Shown here: one piece after another, positions 52,295-61,323 of the stretch
How the letters are laid out: the number at the start of each line of letters is the position of its first letter
How positions within the stretch are numbered: position 1 is the first letter of the stretch
Source of the DNA: Runella sp. CRIBMP
GTDB lineage: Bacteria; Bacteroidota; Bacteroidia; Cytophagales; Spirosomataceae
DNA: 64,000 bases
Reading direction: 5' to 3'
NCBI RefSeq assembly: GCF_009905605.1
Contig: NZ_JAAAKZ010000007.1
Span: 124,001 to 188,000, forward strand
Notes under the pieces: generated by a model
What the model saw: only the letters and a program-made list of their open reading frames with translations
Database searches by the model: none
What the model was told of the DNA's origin: nothing
Program-made: the position numbers and the translations under genes

Positions 52295-53188
52295 ATGATG
52301 GAAAAGTCGGAAACCTTGCAAGATTTTTATAATCGAAAATTTGAATGGATACCTGAAAATCTGAGTAAAGATATTGGTCATGTAAATATGTTTCGGTTGC
52401 CGCATCCTGCCAATAAACCAGTGCCGTATCGCCGACGTGACTTCTTTAAAGTTACGCTCTGTCGAGGGGGTAGTCGTATCCATTATGCCGACAAGGTTTT
52501 TTCATTCGAGAAGCAGGCACTTGTTTTTTCAAACCCATTTATTCCCTACAAATGGGAGCATATAAATGAGGAAGTATCTGGGTTTTATGTGATATTCAAT
52601 ACTGTTTTTTTTAACCAATTTGGCAATCTGATTCAGTATGAGGTGTTTCAGCCAACGGGTACGCACGTTTTTGAATTAGACGATGCTCAATTTGAGCATC
52701 TATGCGGGATTTATGAAAAAATGGAAGCTGAACTCAGTTCTGAATACATTCATAAGTACGATGCCATCAGAAACTTGATATACGAGTTGATTCATTATGC
52801 CATGAAAACGCGTCCATCGACGCGCATTGAGCAGCTTCCTATCAATGCCTCACAGCGAATCTATTGGTTGTTTTTGGAACTACTCGAAAGACAGTTCCCG
52901 ATTGACGAAAACCATACCGAAATTAAGCTAAGAACCGCCTCCGATTTTGCTGACCAGTTGAATGTTCACGTCAACCACCTCAACCGGGCGGTAAGAGAGA
53001 CCAGTGGTAAAACTACCTCAAATCTAATTGCCGAACGGCTTTTGCGAGAAGCCAAAATCATGCTTAAGCAAAGTAAATGGAACGTGTCCGAAATTGCATT
53101 TTCTTTGGGTTTTACGGAAGTGACTTATTTTAATAATTTCTTTAAAAAGCACACGGAAATGAGCCCTGTAAAGTTTCGGAATGCTTAA
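52295..53188 (+). CDS. AraC-family transcriptional regulator
   Basis: 297 aa. An N-terminal cupin-like domain (RRDFFKVTLCRGGSRIHYAD ... QALVFSNPFIPYKWE) precedes the AraC domain with SDFADQLNVHVNHLNRAVRETSGKT, VSEIAFSLGFTEVTYFNNFFKK and MSPVKFR at the end. It starts on the base following the stop of the exported protein gene. It is the second AraC regulator bracketing the efflux pump region. Confidence 0.92.
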   Translation: MMEKSETLQDFYNRKFEWIPENLSKDIGHVNMFRLPHPANKPVPYRRRDFFKVTLCRGGSRIHYADKVFSFEKQALVFSNPFIPYKWEHINEEVSGFYVIFNTVFFNQFGNLIQYEVFQPTGTHVFELDDAQFEHLCGIYEKMEAELSSEYIHKYDAIRNLIYELIHYAMKTRPSTRIEQLPINASQRIYWLFLELLERQFPIDENHTEIKLRTASDFADQLNVHVNHLNRAVRETSGKTTSNLIAERLLREAKIMLKQSKWNVSEIAFSLGFTEVTYFNNFFKKHTEMSPVKFRNA

Positions 53189-53238
53189 TATTTATAGCTG
53201 ATTAGGCCATTTTACATTATCTATCGGTTTAAAACTAA

Positions 53239-54257
<1,019 letters not shown>

Positions 54258-54354
54258 TTATAATCGAAAATCTGTGGGGCTTACGTATGATTTACTAAGT
54301 TTGGTGTTTTCACCGCAGGGCCCCGTACCCTTGCTTATCTTCAAACTGAGAAGG

Positions 54355-54378
54355 GTTGGCGGAGAGAACACCACCAAT
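54355..54378. repeat. dispersed hairpin repeat, inverted degenerate copy
   Basis: gttggcggagagaacacc followed by accaat is the reverse complement of the repeat seen at 43450 with a few changes. A second partial copy in the opposite orientation (ttggtgttttcaccgc) stands at about 54301. The intergenic stretch 54235-54413 holds nothing else I recognise. Confidence 0.6.
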
Positions 54379-54413
54379 GGTATAGAGTAAAAAAATGGTG
54401 AATAATCTTCATC

Positions 54414-55139
54414 TCACTTCTTAAACCGATATAAATAGGGGGCTTTATTAGCCGCCCCCGTAAATTTCTTTTCGAGGCGTTCTAATACGTTTAATTCCAA
54501 AATCATTTTTTGAAAGTTGGTACGGACGAATGTTTTTTCACAAATGGCTTCATATACTTCCTGAACCTCTTTCATCGTAAATGTTTCTGGAAGCAAATTA
54601 AACGCATTTATCTTTTCGTCGAGGTGGCTTTGTAGCGTTTTTAGGGCTTCATCGACGATATCGCTGTGGTCCATAATCATCCTTGGTAATTCATGAATGC
54701 TGTACCATTCTATGGATTCATCCAAATCTGTTTTTTGTGGTACAACCTTGTTGATGTCCACCAATGCATAGTACCCTATCGAAATAAACCGCTTCGTAAA
54801 CCAATCATATTCTTGTTGAGCTTCATTTTTTACACTTAATTTATCGAAGTTAAAGGCAATCAATTCATCAAGAAAGGGCTTATTGGTTCTACTTGCTTTG
54901 CCAAACACCCGAAATTGCTCCAAATAAATATCTTGGATGCCGGTGCGATCGCGCAAAATGCGCTCGGCGGCCTGGTCTATGTCTTCTTCTTGATACACGA
55001 ACCCACTAGGTAGCGCCCAAAAGTCACCCTTGAAATTGATTTTAGGAATCAAGACTTTGAGTTGTCGCTCATGGTAGCCAAAAATCACGCAATCAATTGA
55101 GACTTGAGAAATATAGTTTTGTTGACTTGGATTCTTCAT
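54414..55139 (-). CDS. Nudix-fold transcriptional regulator (NrtR/AraR-like)
   Basis: 241 aa. The N-terminal Nudix fold starts ISQVSIDCVIFGYHERQLKVLIP. The Nudix box (GFVYQEEDIDQAAERILRDRTGI) is degenerate: it keeps G and the first E, but the catalytic REUxEE core reads R-I-L-R-D-R, so hydrolase activity is unlikely. The C-terminus is a winged helix (FTMKEVQEVYEAICEKTFVRTNFQKMIL), ending KAPYLYRFKK. This is the layout of NrtR and of the arabinose regulator AraR of Bacteroides, which bind DNA and sense ADP-ribose or sugars. It is divergent from the GH79-like gene, whose promoter carries a strong inverted repeat. Paralogue at 60409. Confidence 0.92.
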   Translation of the reverse strand: MKNPSQQNYISQVSIDCVIFGYHERQLKVLIPKINFKGDFWALPSGFVYQEEDIDQAAERILRDRTGIQDIYLEQFRVFGKASRTNKPFLDELIAFNFDKLSVKNEAQQEYDWFTKRFISIGYYALVDINKVVPQKTDLDESIEWYSIHELPRMIMDHSDIVDEALKTLQSHLDEKINAFNLLPETFTMKEVQEVYEAICEKTFVRTNFQKMILELNVLERLEKKFTGAANKAPYLYRFKK

Positions 55140-55300
55140 AAATGGATATTATAACCACAATGGTCTGTTGTGATGTGCAAATTTGTGCATTTAGCCACGC
55201 TGAATCTACGATTTGTGGTGTTTTATAAAAATGCCCAATCAATGAAGGAAAAACAGCCTCAATTATAATTGCATTGCAAAGGTATATAATTGAATAAAAA

Positions 55301-55325
55301 TTATTGTATAAAAAATATACAATAA
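55301..55325. promoter_or_regulatory. operator for the Nudix-fold regulator
   Basis: ttattgtata (55301-55310), spacer aaaaa and tatacaataa (55316-55325): a perfect 10-bp inverted repeat. Its centre lies 25 bp upstream of the -7 box TACCTTTG, so a bound protein would cover the -33 position. The half-site ATTGTnTA recurs in the operator at 61232. Confidence 0.8.
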
Positions 55326-55337
55326 CAAAACTTTGTT

Positions 55338-55345
55338 TACCTTTG
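55338..55345 (+). promoter_or_regulatory. -7 box of the GH79-like operon
   Basis: TACCTTTG matches the Bacteroidota -7 consensus TAnnTTTG exactly, 47 bp before the ATG at 55393. The -33 region is covered by the inverted repeat at 55301-55325. Confidence 0.65.
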
Positions 55346-55392
55346 TCTTGTCAATCACTAATAATCAGCCTTTTGTGTAAGCATTAACCTTT

Positions 55393-56916
55393 ATGGCGAT
55401 GAGAAAAATACAATTTTATCTTTTGGTAACTTTTCTTGCTTATTTCCCTTTTCCTGGCTTTGTACGAGAAACTTTTGCGCAAAACAAACTCAATCTGACG
55501 CAAATGGGCCTGATTGGAAAGGTTGACGAACGGTACCAATCATTTAACGTGGAGATGTGTGAGGTGATTGGCGGGGATTTTTGGATACCTTATGAGTTAA
55601 TAGACTCGGTAAGAAAACATTCTAATAAAAAGGGAATTGATGCCCTCAAATGGAAAATCGAGCCCATCAATTTGTCTCAGAAAAAGCTACGTAATTTGGC
55701 GGCTGCCTTAGGGCCAACGTATGTGAGGGTAAGCGGTACGTGGGCTAATGCCGTCTATTTTCAAAACAATGACGAAGCCAAGTTAGCCAGCCCACCTGCG
55801 GGTTTTAAGAATATTCTTACCCGTCAGCAGTGGAAAGGGGTGGTAGATTTTTGCAAGGCTGTGGATGGTAAATTGGTAAGTTCATTTCCGATTAGTGATG
55901 GAATTAGAGATAAAGACGGAAACTGGACCCCAACGCAGATAAAATCTATTTTGGACTATACACGCTCCATAGGAGGGGAAATAGCCGCCGCTGAACTGTT
56001 CAACGAACCTTCACACGCCTCTCATGGCGATGCGCCCAAAGGCTACAACGGTGCACGATTTGCGAAAGATTTTGCGGCTTTTAGCGCTTTTGCCGCCGAA
56101 GCCGCCCCTAAAATGAAAATCATTGGCCCGGGCTCTACGGGCGAAGGCATACTCCCCTCGGGGTTGGACCTATCGGTGGATGAGCTATTGTCGGCCACCC
56201 CCAAACCCACTTTTGAAGTATTTACGTACCACTATTATGGCACGGTATCAAGGCGTTGTATGGGTGGACAAAAGCCCGAAAATGCCCTCTCTGCCGAATG
56301 GCTGAGCAGAACCGAAAAAGGACTGGAATTTTATCAAAACGCCCGAGATAAATACGTGCCCAATGCGCCCATCTGGCTCACCGAGACCGCCGAAGCCGCT
56401 TGTGGGGGCAATCCTTGGGCCGCTACCTACCTTGATAGCTTCCGATACTTAGAACAGTTGGGTCGATTGGCCAAAAAAGGGGTTCAGGTGGTGATGCACA
56501 ATACCCTCGCTCGTAGCGAATACGCTTTATTAGACCATGATACCCACAATCCCAGACCCAACTACTGGGCGGCGTTGCTTTGGAGCCGGTTGATGGGGAC
56601 GCAAGTATATGAAGCTGGAAGTATTGCTCCAGGGGTTGATATTTTTGCCCATAACTTAAAAAATAAATCGAATAGCAGAGCAATCCTGATTTTAAACACC
56701 AACGAAACGGAGGCATCGCTCAATATTCCCGCAAATGCGAACCAATATTTAATGACGGCAGATGAGCTGATGACTAAAAAAGTAAAACTGAATGGAAAAG
56801 AACTGATGCTTACCCCAAAAGATGAAGTACCCGTCTTAGTTGGTAAAAAGGTAAAAGCAGGCGTAGTAAAATTGCCTGCCCACAGCATTCTGTTTCTTAC
56901 GTTTGAAAAATTATAA
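55393..56916 (+). CDS. secreted GH79-like glycoside hydrolase (beta-glucuronidase/heparanase type)
   Basis: 507 aa. Signal peptide of about 30 residues (ETFA before QNKL). The TIM barrel has the clan GH-A acid/base motif AAAELFNEP (E205) and a nucleophile region WLTETAEAACGG (E331) resembling heparanase-type GH79 proteins, followed by a small C-terminal beta-sandwich (ILILNTNETEASLNIP ... LPAHSILFLTFE). It probably removes glucuronosyl or related sugars from a glycan or plant glycoside outside the cytoplasm. First gene of a four-gene operon driven from the operator/promoter at 55301-55345. Confidence 0.8.
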   Translation: MAMRKIQFYLLVTFLAYFPFPGFVRETFAQNKLNLTQMGLIGKVDERYQSFNVEMCEVIGGDFWIPYELIDSVRKHSNKKGIDALKWKIEPINLSQKKLRNLAAALGPTYVRVSGTWANAVYFQNNDEAKLASPPAGFKNILTRQQWKGVVDFCKAVDGKLVSSFPISDGIRDKDGNWTPTQIKSILDYTRSIGGEIAAAELFNEPSHASHGDAPKGYNGARFAKDFAAFSAFAAEAAPKMKIIGPGSTGEGILPSGLDLSVDELLSATPKPTFEVFTYHYYGTVSRRCMGGQKPENALSAEWLSRTEKGLEFYQNARDKYVPNAPIWLTETAEAACGGNPWAATYLDSFRYLEQLGRLAKKGVQVVMHNTLARSEYALLDHDTHNPRPNYWAALLWSRLMGTQVYEAGSIAPGVDIFAHNLKNKSNSRAILILNTNETEASLNIPANANQYLMTADELMTKKVKLNGKELMLTPKDEVPVLVGKKVKAGVVKLPAHSILFLTFEKL

Positions 56917-56981
56917 AATGCTGGTTGTGAGAAGAAAAGTTGACTTCAAAAACTTCAATTGATTATTTTAAACATAAACTG

Positions 56982-56993
56982 ACCGTGGCGACG
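56982..56993 (+). repeat. conserved leader 12-mer accgtggcgacg, copy 1
   Basis: The same 12 bases stand 13 bp before the paralogous gene at 61324 and 17 bp before this one. The A/T-rich sequence before it (attttaaac.../attttaaaac...) is also similar. It may be part of an RNA leader or simply a remnant of the duplication. Confidence 0.6.
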
Positions 56994-57010
56994 GGACAAA
57001 CGCAGAAACA

Positions 57011-57391
57011 ATGAAAAAAGCAAATCTCTTTTTTATCGTACTTTTCTTAGGAGTAATTACGGAAGTATTTTCTCAAACTACTCCGTCAACTGATTTCTTT
57101 GCTGGGAAATGGGAAATCGCACTGGCTGGAACACCCATGGGAGATGTAAAATTTACCACAAATCTTGTTCGTAAAGAGGGGAAACTGGCGGGTGAGTTGG
57201 CGAGGGCAGATGATCCAACTGCGGGAAAACGTCCAATCACCAAAATAGAAGAAACCGACAAAGTATTGAAAATATACTTTGAGTCTCAGCAGGGTGGAGA
57301 AATCTCCATTGACTTAGAGAAAGTGGATGATAACAATCTCAAAGGAAAGTTGATGGATTTTGAAGCTACTGCCAAAAGAATAAAGGACTAA
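57011..57391 (+). CDS. small exported protein of unknown function
   Basis: 126 aa. Signal peptide 1-21 (ITEVFS before QTTP), so about 105 aa mature. The family is not recognised. Beta-rich sequence (FAGKWEIALAGTPMGDVKFTTNLVRKEGKLAGEL ... ISIDLEKVDDNNLKGKLM) reads like a lipocalin-like single barrel. It is paralogous to the protein at 61324, sharing GKWE, GTP-GD, LVRKEGKL and LEKVDD-NLKG-LM at matching positions. Each copy belongs to an operon run by a Nudix-fold regulator. A ligand-binding role for the substrate of these operons is possible. Confidence 0.8.
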   Translation: MKKANLFFIVLFLGVITEVFSQTTPSTDFFAGKWEIALAGTPMGDVKFTTNLVRKEGKLAGELARADDPTAGKRPITKIEETDKVLKIYFESQQGGEISIDLEKVDDNNLKGKLMDFEATAKRIKD

Positions 57392-57395
57392 GATA

Positions 57396-58214
57396 ATGCA
57401 AGTAGCCAACAAAACAATCGTAATTACGGGTGCTGGAAGTGGCATTGGTAGAGAATTGACCCTGTTATTATTGCAAAAGCAAGCCAATGTCGCAGGTGTA
57501 GACATTCACGCTGATGCCCTTGCTGAAACCCAAAAAATAGCGGATGTTGGCGACGACCGTTTTAAAGGTTTTGTGATGGATATTACCGATAAAGCGAAAG
57601 TAGATGCTTTGCCGGCAGAAGTAATCAGACACTTTGGCTCAGTAGATGGCATCATCAACAATGCAGGAATCATTCAGAAATTTATTGCCGTCAATGACCT
57701 GACCATCGAAGATATCCACCGAGTGATGAACGTGAATTTTTATGGAACGGTTTACCTGACCAAAGCCTTTCTGCCTTTGTTTTTAGAACGTCCCGAAGCC
57801 CACATTCTGAATATTTCGAGCATGGGAGGATTCATCCCCTTTCCAAAACAAACCATTTATGGGGCGGCAAAAGCGGCGGTGAAAATCTTTACCGAAGGGC
57901 TTTATGCCGAGCTCAAAGATACAAATGTGCGCGTTACGGTGGTTCATCCAGGGGCAGTTGCGACCAACATCACCGAAAACTCAGGTTTGGGCAAGCCTAA
58001 AATAGACCCAAACGACCCTAAGAATGCCAGTGCCGCCGCTAAAATGACACTTTCGCCCAGAAAAGCCGCCGAAATCATCATTCGGGCCATGGAGAAAAAC
58101 AAGTTTAGAGTAACGGTAGGAAAAGATGCCACAATGCTCGACATTCTCTACCGATTCAACCCACGATTTGCTACCAATTTCATCGGCAAAATGATGAAAA
58201 AAGTGGGGATGTAA
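57396..58214 (+). CDS. short-chain dehydrogenase/reductase (SDR)
   Basis: 272 aa. TGAGSGIG (11-18), INNAGII, the Ser in NISSMGG, and YGAAKAA mark a classical SDR. The C-terminal extension (RAMEKNKFRVTVGKDATMLDILYRFNPRF) is typical of the Gly/Ser-rich SDRs acting on hydrophobic alcohols or steroids-like substrates rather than of sugar dehydrogenases. Cytosolic; it lies 4 bp after the small exported protein gene. It may oxidise the aglycone released by the GH79-like enzyme; this is inference. Confidence 0.9.
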   Translation: MQVANKTIVITGAGSGIGRELTLLLLQKQANVAGVDIHADALAETQKIADVGDDRFKGFVMDITDKAKVDALPAEVIRHFGSVDGIINNAGIIQKFIAVNDLTIEDIHRVMNVNFYGTVYLTKAFLPLFLERPEAHILNISSMGGFIPFPKQTIYGAAKAAVKIFTEGLYAELKDTNVRVTVVHPGAVATNITENSGLGKPKIDPNDPKNASAAAKMTLSPRKAAEIIIRAMEKNKFRVTVGKDATMLDILYRFNPRFATNFIGKMMKKVGM

Positions 58215-58248
58215 TTCGTAAAATTCCAAGAAAGAAACCATCAAATCT

Positions 58249-60324
58249 ATGAAAAAGGCATTATTCTACCTGTTTTTCTGTACAATAGGTATCGGGAAAA
58301 CCTTGGCTCAAACTCAAAGTGCCGTAGCAAAAGATACTCTCTTCAATAAACCCTATATTGATGCTGACGAATGGCGGGAAAAACCCGTCAGACATCGCTA
58401 TGTCCACGGGGGTTTCAAAGGAACGAGCACTCGTTTTTCGTTTTATATGCCTTCAAAAGAACAATACCAAGGGCGTTTTTATCAATACATTACCCCTGTT
58501 CCAGATAGCGAAACGCTTTCACAAGGGGCAACGGGTGAGGAAGATAAAATTGGCTTTTCGATAGCGAGCGGAGCGTATTTTATTGAAACCAACGGAGGAG
58601 GTATAACCGACCCTGCCGCAGGTTTTGGAAAAGATGCCTTGATTGGTGCTTTTAAAGCCAATGCGGCGGCGGCCCATTATTCAAGAGTGGTTGCTGCCCA
58701 AATGTACGGTCAGCACCGCCCATTCGGCTATTGTTTTGGCGGTAGCGGTGGGGCTTACCGTACCATCGGGAGCATTGAAAATACCGACGCTTGGGACGGA
58801 GCTGTGCCTTACGTAGTGGGCTCGCCTGTAGCGATTCCCAACGTATTTTCGGTGCGGATGCACGCCATGCGGATATTGAAAGACAAGTTTCCACAAATCA
58901 TTGATGCCGTCGAACCGGGCGGAAGCGGTGATATGTATGCGGGCCTTAATGCCGAAGAAAAGGACGCCCTGCTGGAAGTAACAAAAATGGGTTTTCCACC
59001 CAAAGCGTGGTTTGGCTACAAATCAATGGGTATTCATGGCTTTGCGGCACTGTATCAGGGCATGACGATGGCTGATGCTAAGTATTTCGATGAATTTTGG
59101 AAAGTGCCGGGGTATTTTGGAGCGAAGCCTTCTGAATCATTGTTGAAGGCTCGTATTCAACAAGTTTCCAAAATAAAAACGGGTATTTCTGCCGAAGAAG
59201 CCGTCAAAATGGGATTATCTATGTGGAACATGGCTGGACAAGCGCGTGGTACTGCCGATGCTGCGTGGCAAAAACAACTTGAAAATGGCGATAAACTACC
59301 CGTTGCTTTTCAATTGGAAGATGTTTTGCAAAAAGTTGATTTTCTTGGTGGTGACTTGATAATAAAAACGGGTAAAGCCGCTGGTAAAAAATTGTTTATC
59401 TCACAAATAGTGGACGATAAAGTCATATTTGGAGGGGCCGACCCCAAAGTGATTGCCGATATTAGGGCAGGTGACGAAGTACAGGTTGACAATTCTAATT
59501 TTCTGGCGGCTCAAACCTATCATAGGCATCAAGTACCGGGCAAAGAATACACGGTTTGGAATCAGTTTCGTGATGCTGAGGGCAAGCCTATCTATCCGCA
59601 ACGCCCGATGCAATTAGGGCCCTCTTTTACGAGAGCAGCTTCTGGTGTATTGCCCAAAGGCCAATTCAAAGGCAAGGTAATTCTGCTCGAATCGTTGTGG
59701 GATCGGGAGGCATTTCCTTGGCAAGCCGACTGGTATCATAATAAAGTTAAAGAAAATTTGGGCGATAGTACCGACCATCATTTCAGAGTTTGGTTTACCG
59801 ACCACGCCCTTCATGGCGATAATACCAGACAGGAGGACCCAACCCGTACCGTAAGCTACCTTGGCGTGCTGCAACAAGCATTGCGTGATATAAGTGCATG
59901 GGCTGAAAAGGGTATTGTTCCGCCCGCTAATACCACTTATAAAATCGAAGATGGACAGGTAATTGTTCCGGCATCAGCTGCCGAGCGAAAAGGTATTCAG
60001 CCAACAATGAACGTAAAAGTAAATGGTAAAGACCGTGCCGATATAAGCAAAGGCAAGTCGGTTACGTTTACTGCCACTGTTGAAGTACCCCCAAATGCAG
60101 GCTCGATAGTTTCGGCAGAATGGGATTTTGAGGGAGAAGGCACTTTTCTGGTGGTTGAAAAATTGAAATCGGCAAAGCAAATAAACCTAAAAACAACCCA
60201 TACATTCTCGAAATCAGGGACTTATTTCCCCACGTTGCGGGTGGCTTCCCAACGTGAGGGTGATAGCAAAACCCCTTTTGCCCGTGTTCAAAACTTAGGT
60301 CGGGTACGGGTGGTGGTTAAGTAG
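58249..60324 (+). CDS. secreted alpha/beta hydrolase with C-terminal PKD domain (tannase/feruloyl-esterase-like)
   Basis: 691 aa. Signal peptide 1-20 (GKTLA before QTQS). The catalytic half has an elbow YCFGGSGGAYR (S166 the likely nucleophile), preceded by FIETNGGGI and followed by a large lid region with the cluster GQARGTADAAW. The acidic and His members probably lie around LESLWDREAFPWQADWYHN and DHALHGDN. Residues from about 605 form a PKD-type beta-sandwich (KGKSVTFTATVEVPPNAGSIVSAEWDFEGEG ... HTFSKSGTYFPTLRV). The fold suggests a tannase- or feruloyl-esterase-like enzyme, but the identity is low; exact activity unknown. Last gene of the operon. Confidence 0.7.
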   Translation: MKKALFYLFFCTIGIGKTLAQTQSAVAKDTLFNKPYIDADEWREKPVRHRYVHGGFKGTSTRFSFYMPSKEQYQGRFYQYITPVPDSETLSQGATGEEDKIGFSIASGAYFIETNGGGITDPAAGFGKDALIGAFKANAAAAHYSRVVAAQMYGQHRPFGYCFGGSGGAYRTIGSIENTDAWDGAVPYVVGSPVAIPNVFSVRMHAMRILKDKFPQIIDAVEPGGSGDMYAGLNAEEKDALLEVTKMGFPPKAWFGYKSMGIHGFAALYQGMTMADAKYFDEFWKVPGYFGAKPSESLLKARIQQVSKIKTGISAEEAVKMGLSMWNMAGQARGTADAAWQKQLENGDKLPVAFQLEDVLQKVDFLGGDLIIKTGKAAGKKLFISQIVDDKVIFGGADPKVIADIRAGDEVQVDNSNFLAAQTYHRHQVPGKEYTVWNQFRDAEGKPIYPQRPMQLGPSFTRAASGVLPKGQFKGKVILLESLWDREAFPWQADWYHNKVKENLGDSTDHHFRVWFTDHALHGDNTRQEDPTRTVSYLGVLQQALRDISAWAEKGIVPPANTTYKIEDGQVIVPASAAERKGIQPTMNVKVNGKDRADISKGKSVTFTATVEVPPNAGSIVSAEWDFEGEGTFLVVEKLKSAKQINLKTTHTFSKSGTYFPTLRVASQREGDSKTPFARVQNLGRVRVVVK

Positions 60325-60350
60325 AGTAGAAAAAAAAACAAATTTACGCC

Positions 60351-60374
60351 GTTGGCGGTGTGCTTGCCGCCAAC
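60351..60374. repeat. dispersed hairpin repeat, copy 3, probable terminator
   Basis: gttggcgg, 8-nt loop and ccgccaac, a perfect stem between the PKD-hydrolase gene and the convergent Nudix gene. The following aaaaacacctgcaaaggca (60384-60402) is the exact reverse complement of 47871-47889. Confidence 0.75.
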
Positions 60375-60408
60375 ATTTTCTTTAAAAACACCTGCAAAGG
60401 CAAAAAAC

Positions 60409-61137
60409 TCATTTCCTAAACCGATACAAATACGGCGCTTTGTTTGAGGCTCCCGTGTATTTTTTCTCCAAACGTTCCAATACATTCAAATCCAAAATTT
60501 TCTTCTGGAAATTATTACGGGCGTATTCTTTTTCAAAAATGGTTTCGTACAAATCTTGAACTTCCTTCATGGTAAAAGTTTCGGGAAGCAGATTCAGCAC
60601 AATGATATTGTTATCAAGATTGAGTCGTAAGGATTCTAGGGCTTTTTCAATCATTTCACTGTGATCCATCATCATAGTTGGTAGCTCATGGATGTTGTAC
60701 CACTCTATAGACTCGTCTAAGGCGGTTTTGATGGGCGTAACTTTGCTGAGATCCACCAACGCGTAGTAACCTAAAGAAATAAATCTGCGGGTGAGCCACT
60801 CAAAATCTGCCTTTGATAAAGCAATGTCGCCCACAAAATGCTCTTGGTTCAGCTCAATCATGTGCTCCAAGAATTTCTTGTTAGTTCTATTTGCCTGACC
60901 AAAGTTTTTGAAATGCGTTAGAAATATGTTTGAAATCCCCGTTCGCTCTTCCAAAATCCGATGCGCAGCCTCATCAATCCCTTCTTTTTGGAGAATAAAG
61001 CCGCTTGGTAGCGAATAAAAGTCGCCTTTAAAATTCAACTTCGTAATTAATACTTTAAGCTCTCTTTCTTGGTAGCCAAATATCACACAGTCAATAGCAA
61101 GCTGGGATATATAGTCTTGGTTAGCGAATAAATTCAT
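60409..61137 (-). CDS. Nudix-fold transcriptional regulator (NrtR/AraR-like)
   Basis: About 242 aa from the ATG at 61137 (MNLFANQDYISQ), which aligns in length with the paralogue at 54414; an ATG at 61149 would add four residues. It shares most of its sequence with that paralogue (IDCVIFGYQERELKVLI, NFKGDF-LPSGF, FISLGYYALVDL, NLLPETFTMKEVQ, KAPYLYRFRK). The Nudix box (GFILQKEGIDEAAHRILEERTGI) keeps G, E, and one E of the core but has H-R-I-L at the REU position, so catalysis is doubtful. It is divergent from the small exported protein gene, whose promoter holds a 14-bp inverted repeat. Confidence 0.92.
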   Translation of the reverse strand: MNLFANQDYISQLAIDCVIFGYQERELKVLITKLNFKGDFYSLPSGFILQKEGIDEAAHRILEERTGISNIFLTHFKNFGQANRTNKKFLEHMIELNQEHFVGDIALSKADFEWLTRRFISLGYYALVDLSKVTPIKTALDESIEWYNIHELPTMMMDHSEMIEKALESLRLNLDNNIIVLNLLPETFTMKEVQDLYETIFEKEYARNNFQKKILDLNVLERLEKKYTGASNKAPYLYRFRK

Positions 61138-61231
61138 CTGAAAATCCAAGTAATGGTTTTAGCAAAGTTACTTTTCATCCTTAAAAAACACCATTCGTCA
61201 GTTATAATTATTCAAAGATATAATAGTTAAA

Positions 61232-61265
61232 TCTTTTATTGTCTATTTATTTAGACAATAAAAGA
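61232..61265. promoter_or_regulatory. operator for the Nudix-fold regulator
   Basis: tcttttattgtcta (61232-61245) and tagacaataaaaga (61252-61265): a perfect 14-bp inverted repeat around a 6-nt spacer. Its centre is 24-25 bp upstream of the -7 box TACATTTG, the same geometry as the site at 55301. Both share the half-site ATTGT(A/C)TA. Confidence 0.85.
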
Positions 61266-61272
61266 ATCTACC

Positions 61273-61280
61273 TACATTTG
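61273..61280 (+). promoter_or_regulatory. -7 box of the second Nudix-controlled operon
   Basis: TACATTTG matches TAnnTTTG exactly, 43 bp before the ATG at 61324. The expected start of transcription places the conserved 12-mer accgtggcgacg (61299-61310) in the leader RNA. Confidence 0.65.
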
Positions 61281-61298
61281 TTTAGAAATTTTAAAACA

Positions 61299-61310
61299 AC
61301 CGTGGCGACG
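61299..61310 (+). repeat. conserved leader 12-mer accgtggcgacg, copy 2
   Basis: Identical to 56982-56993 and also placed just before the start codon of the paralogous small exported protein gene. Both genes then begin with the same 13 bases (atgaaaaaagcaa). Confidence 0.6.
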
Positions 61311-61323
61311 TTCCGCAAAACAA

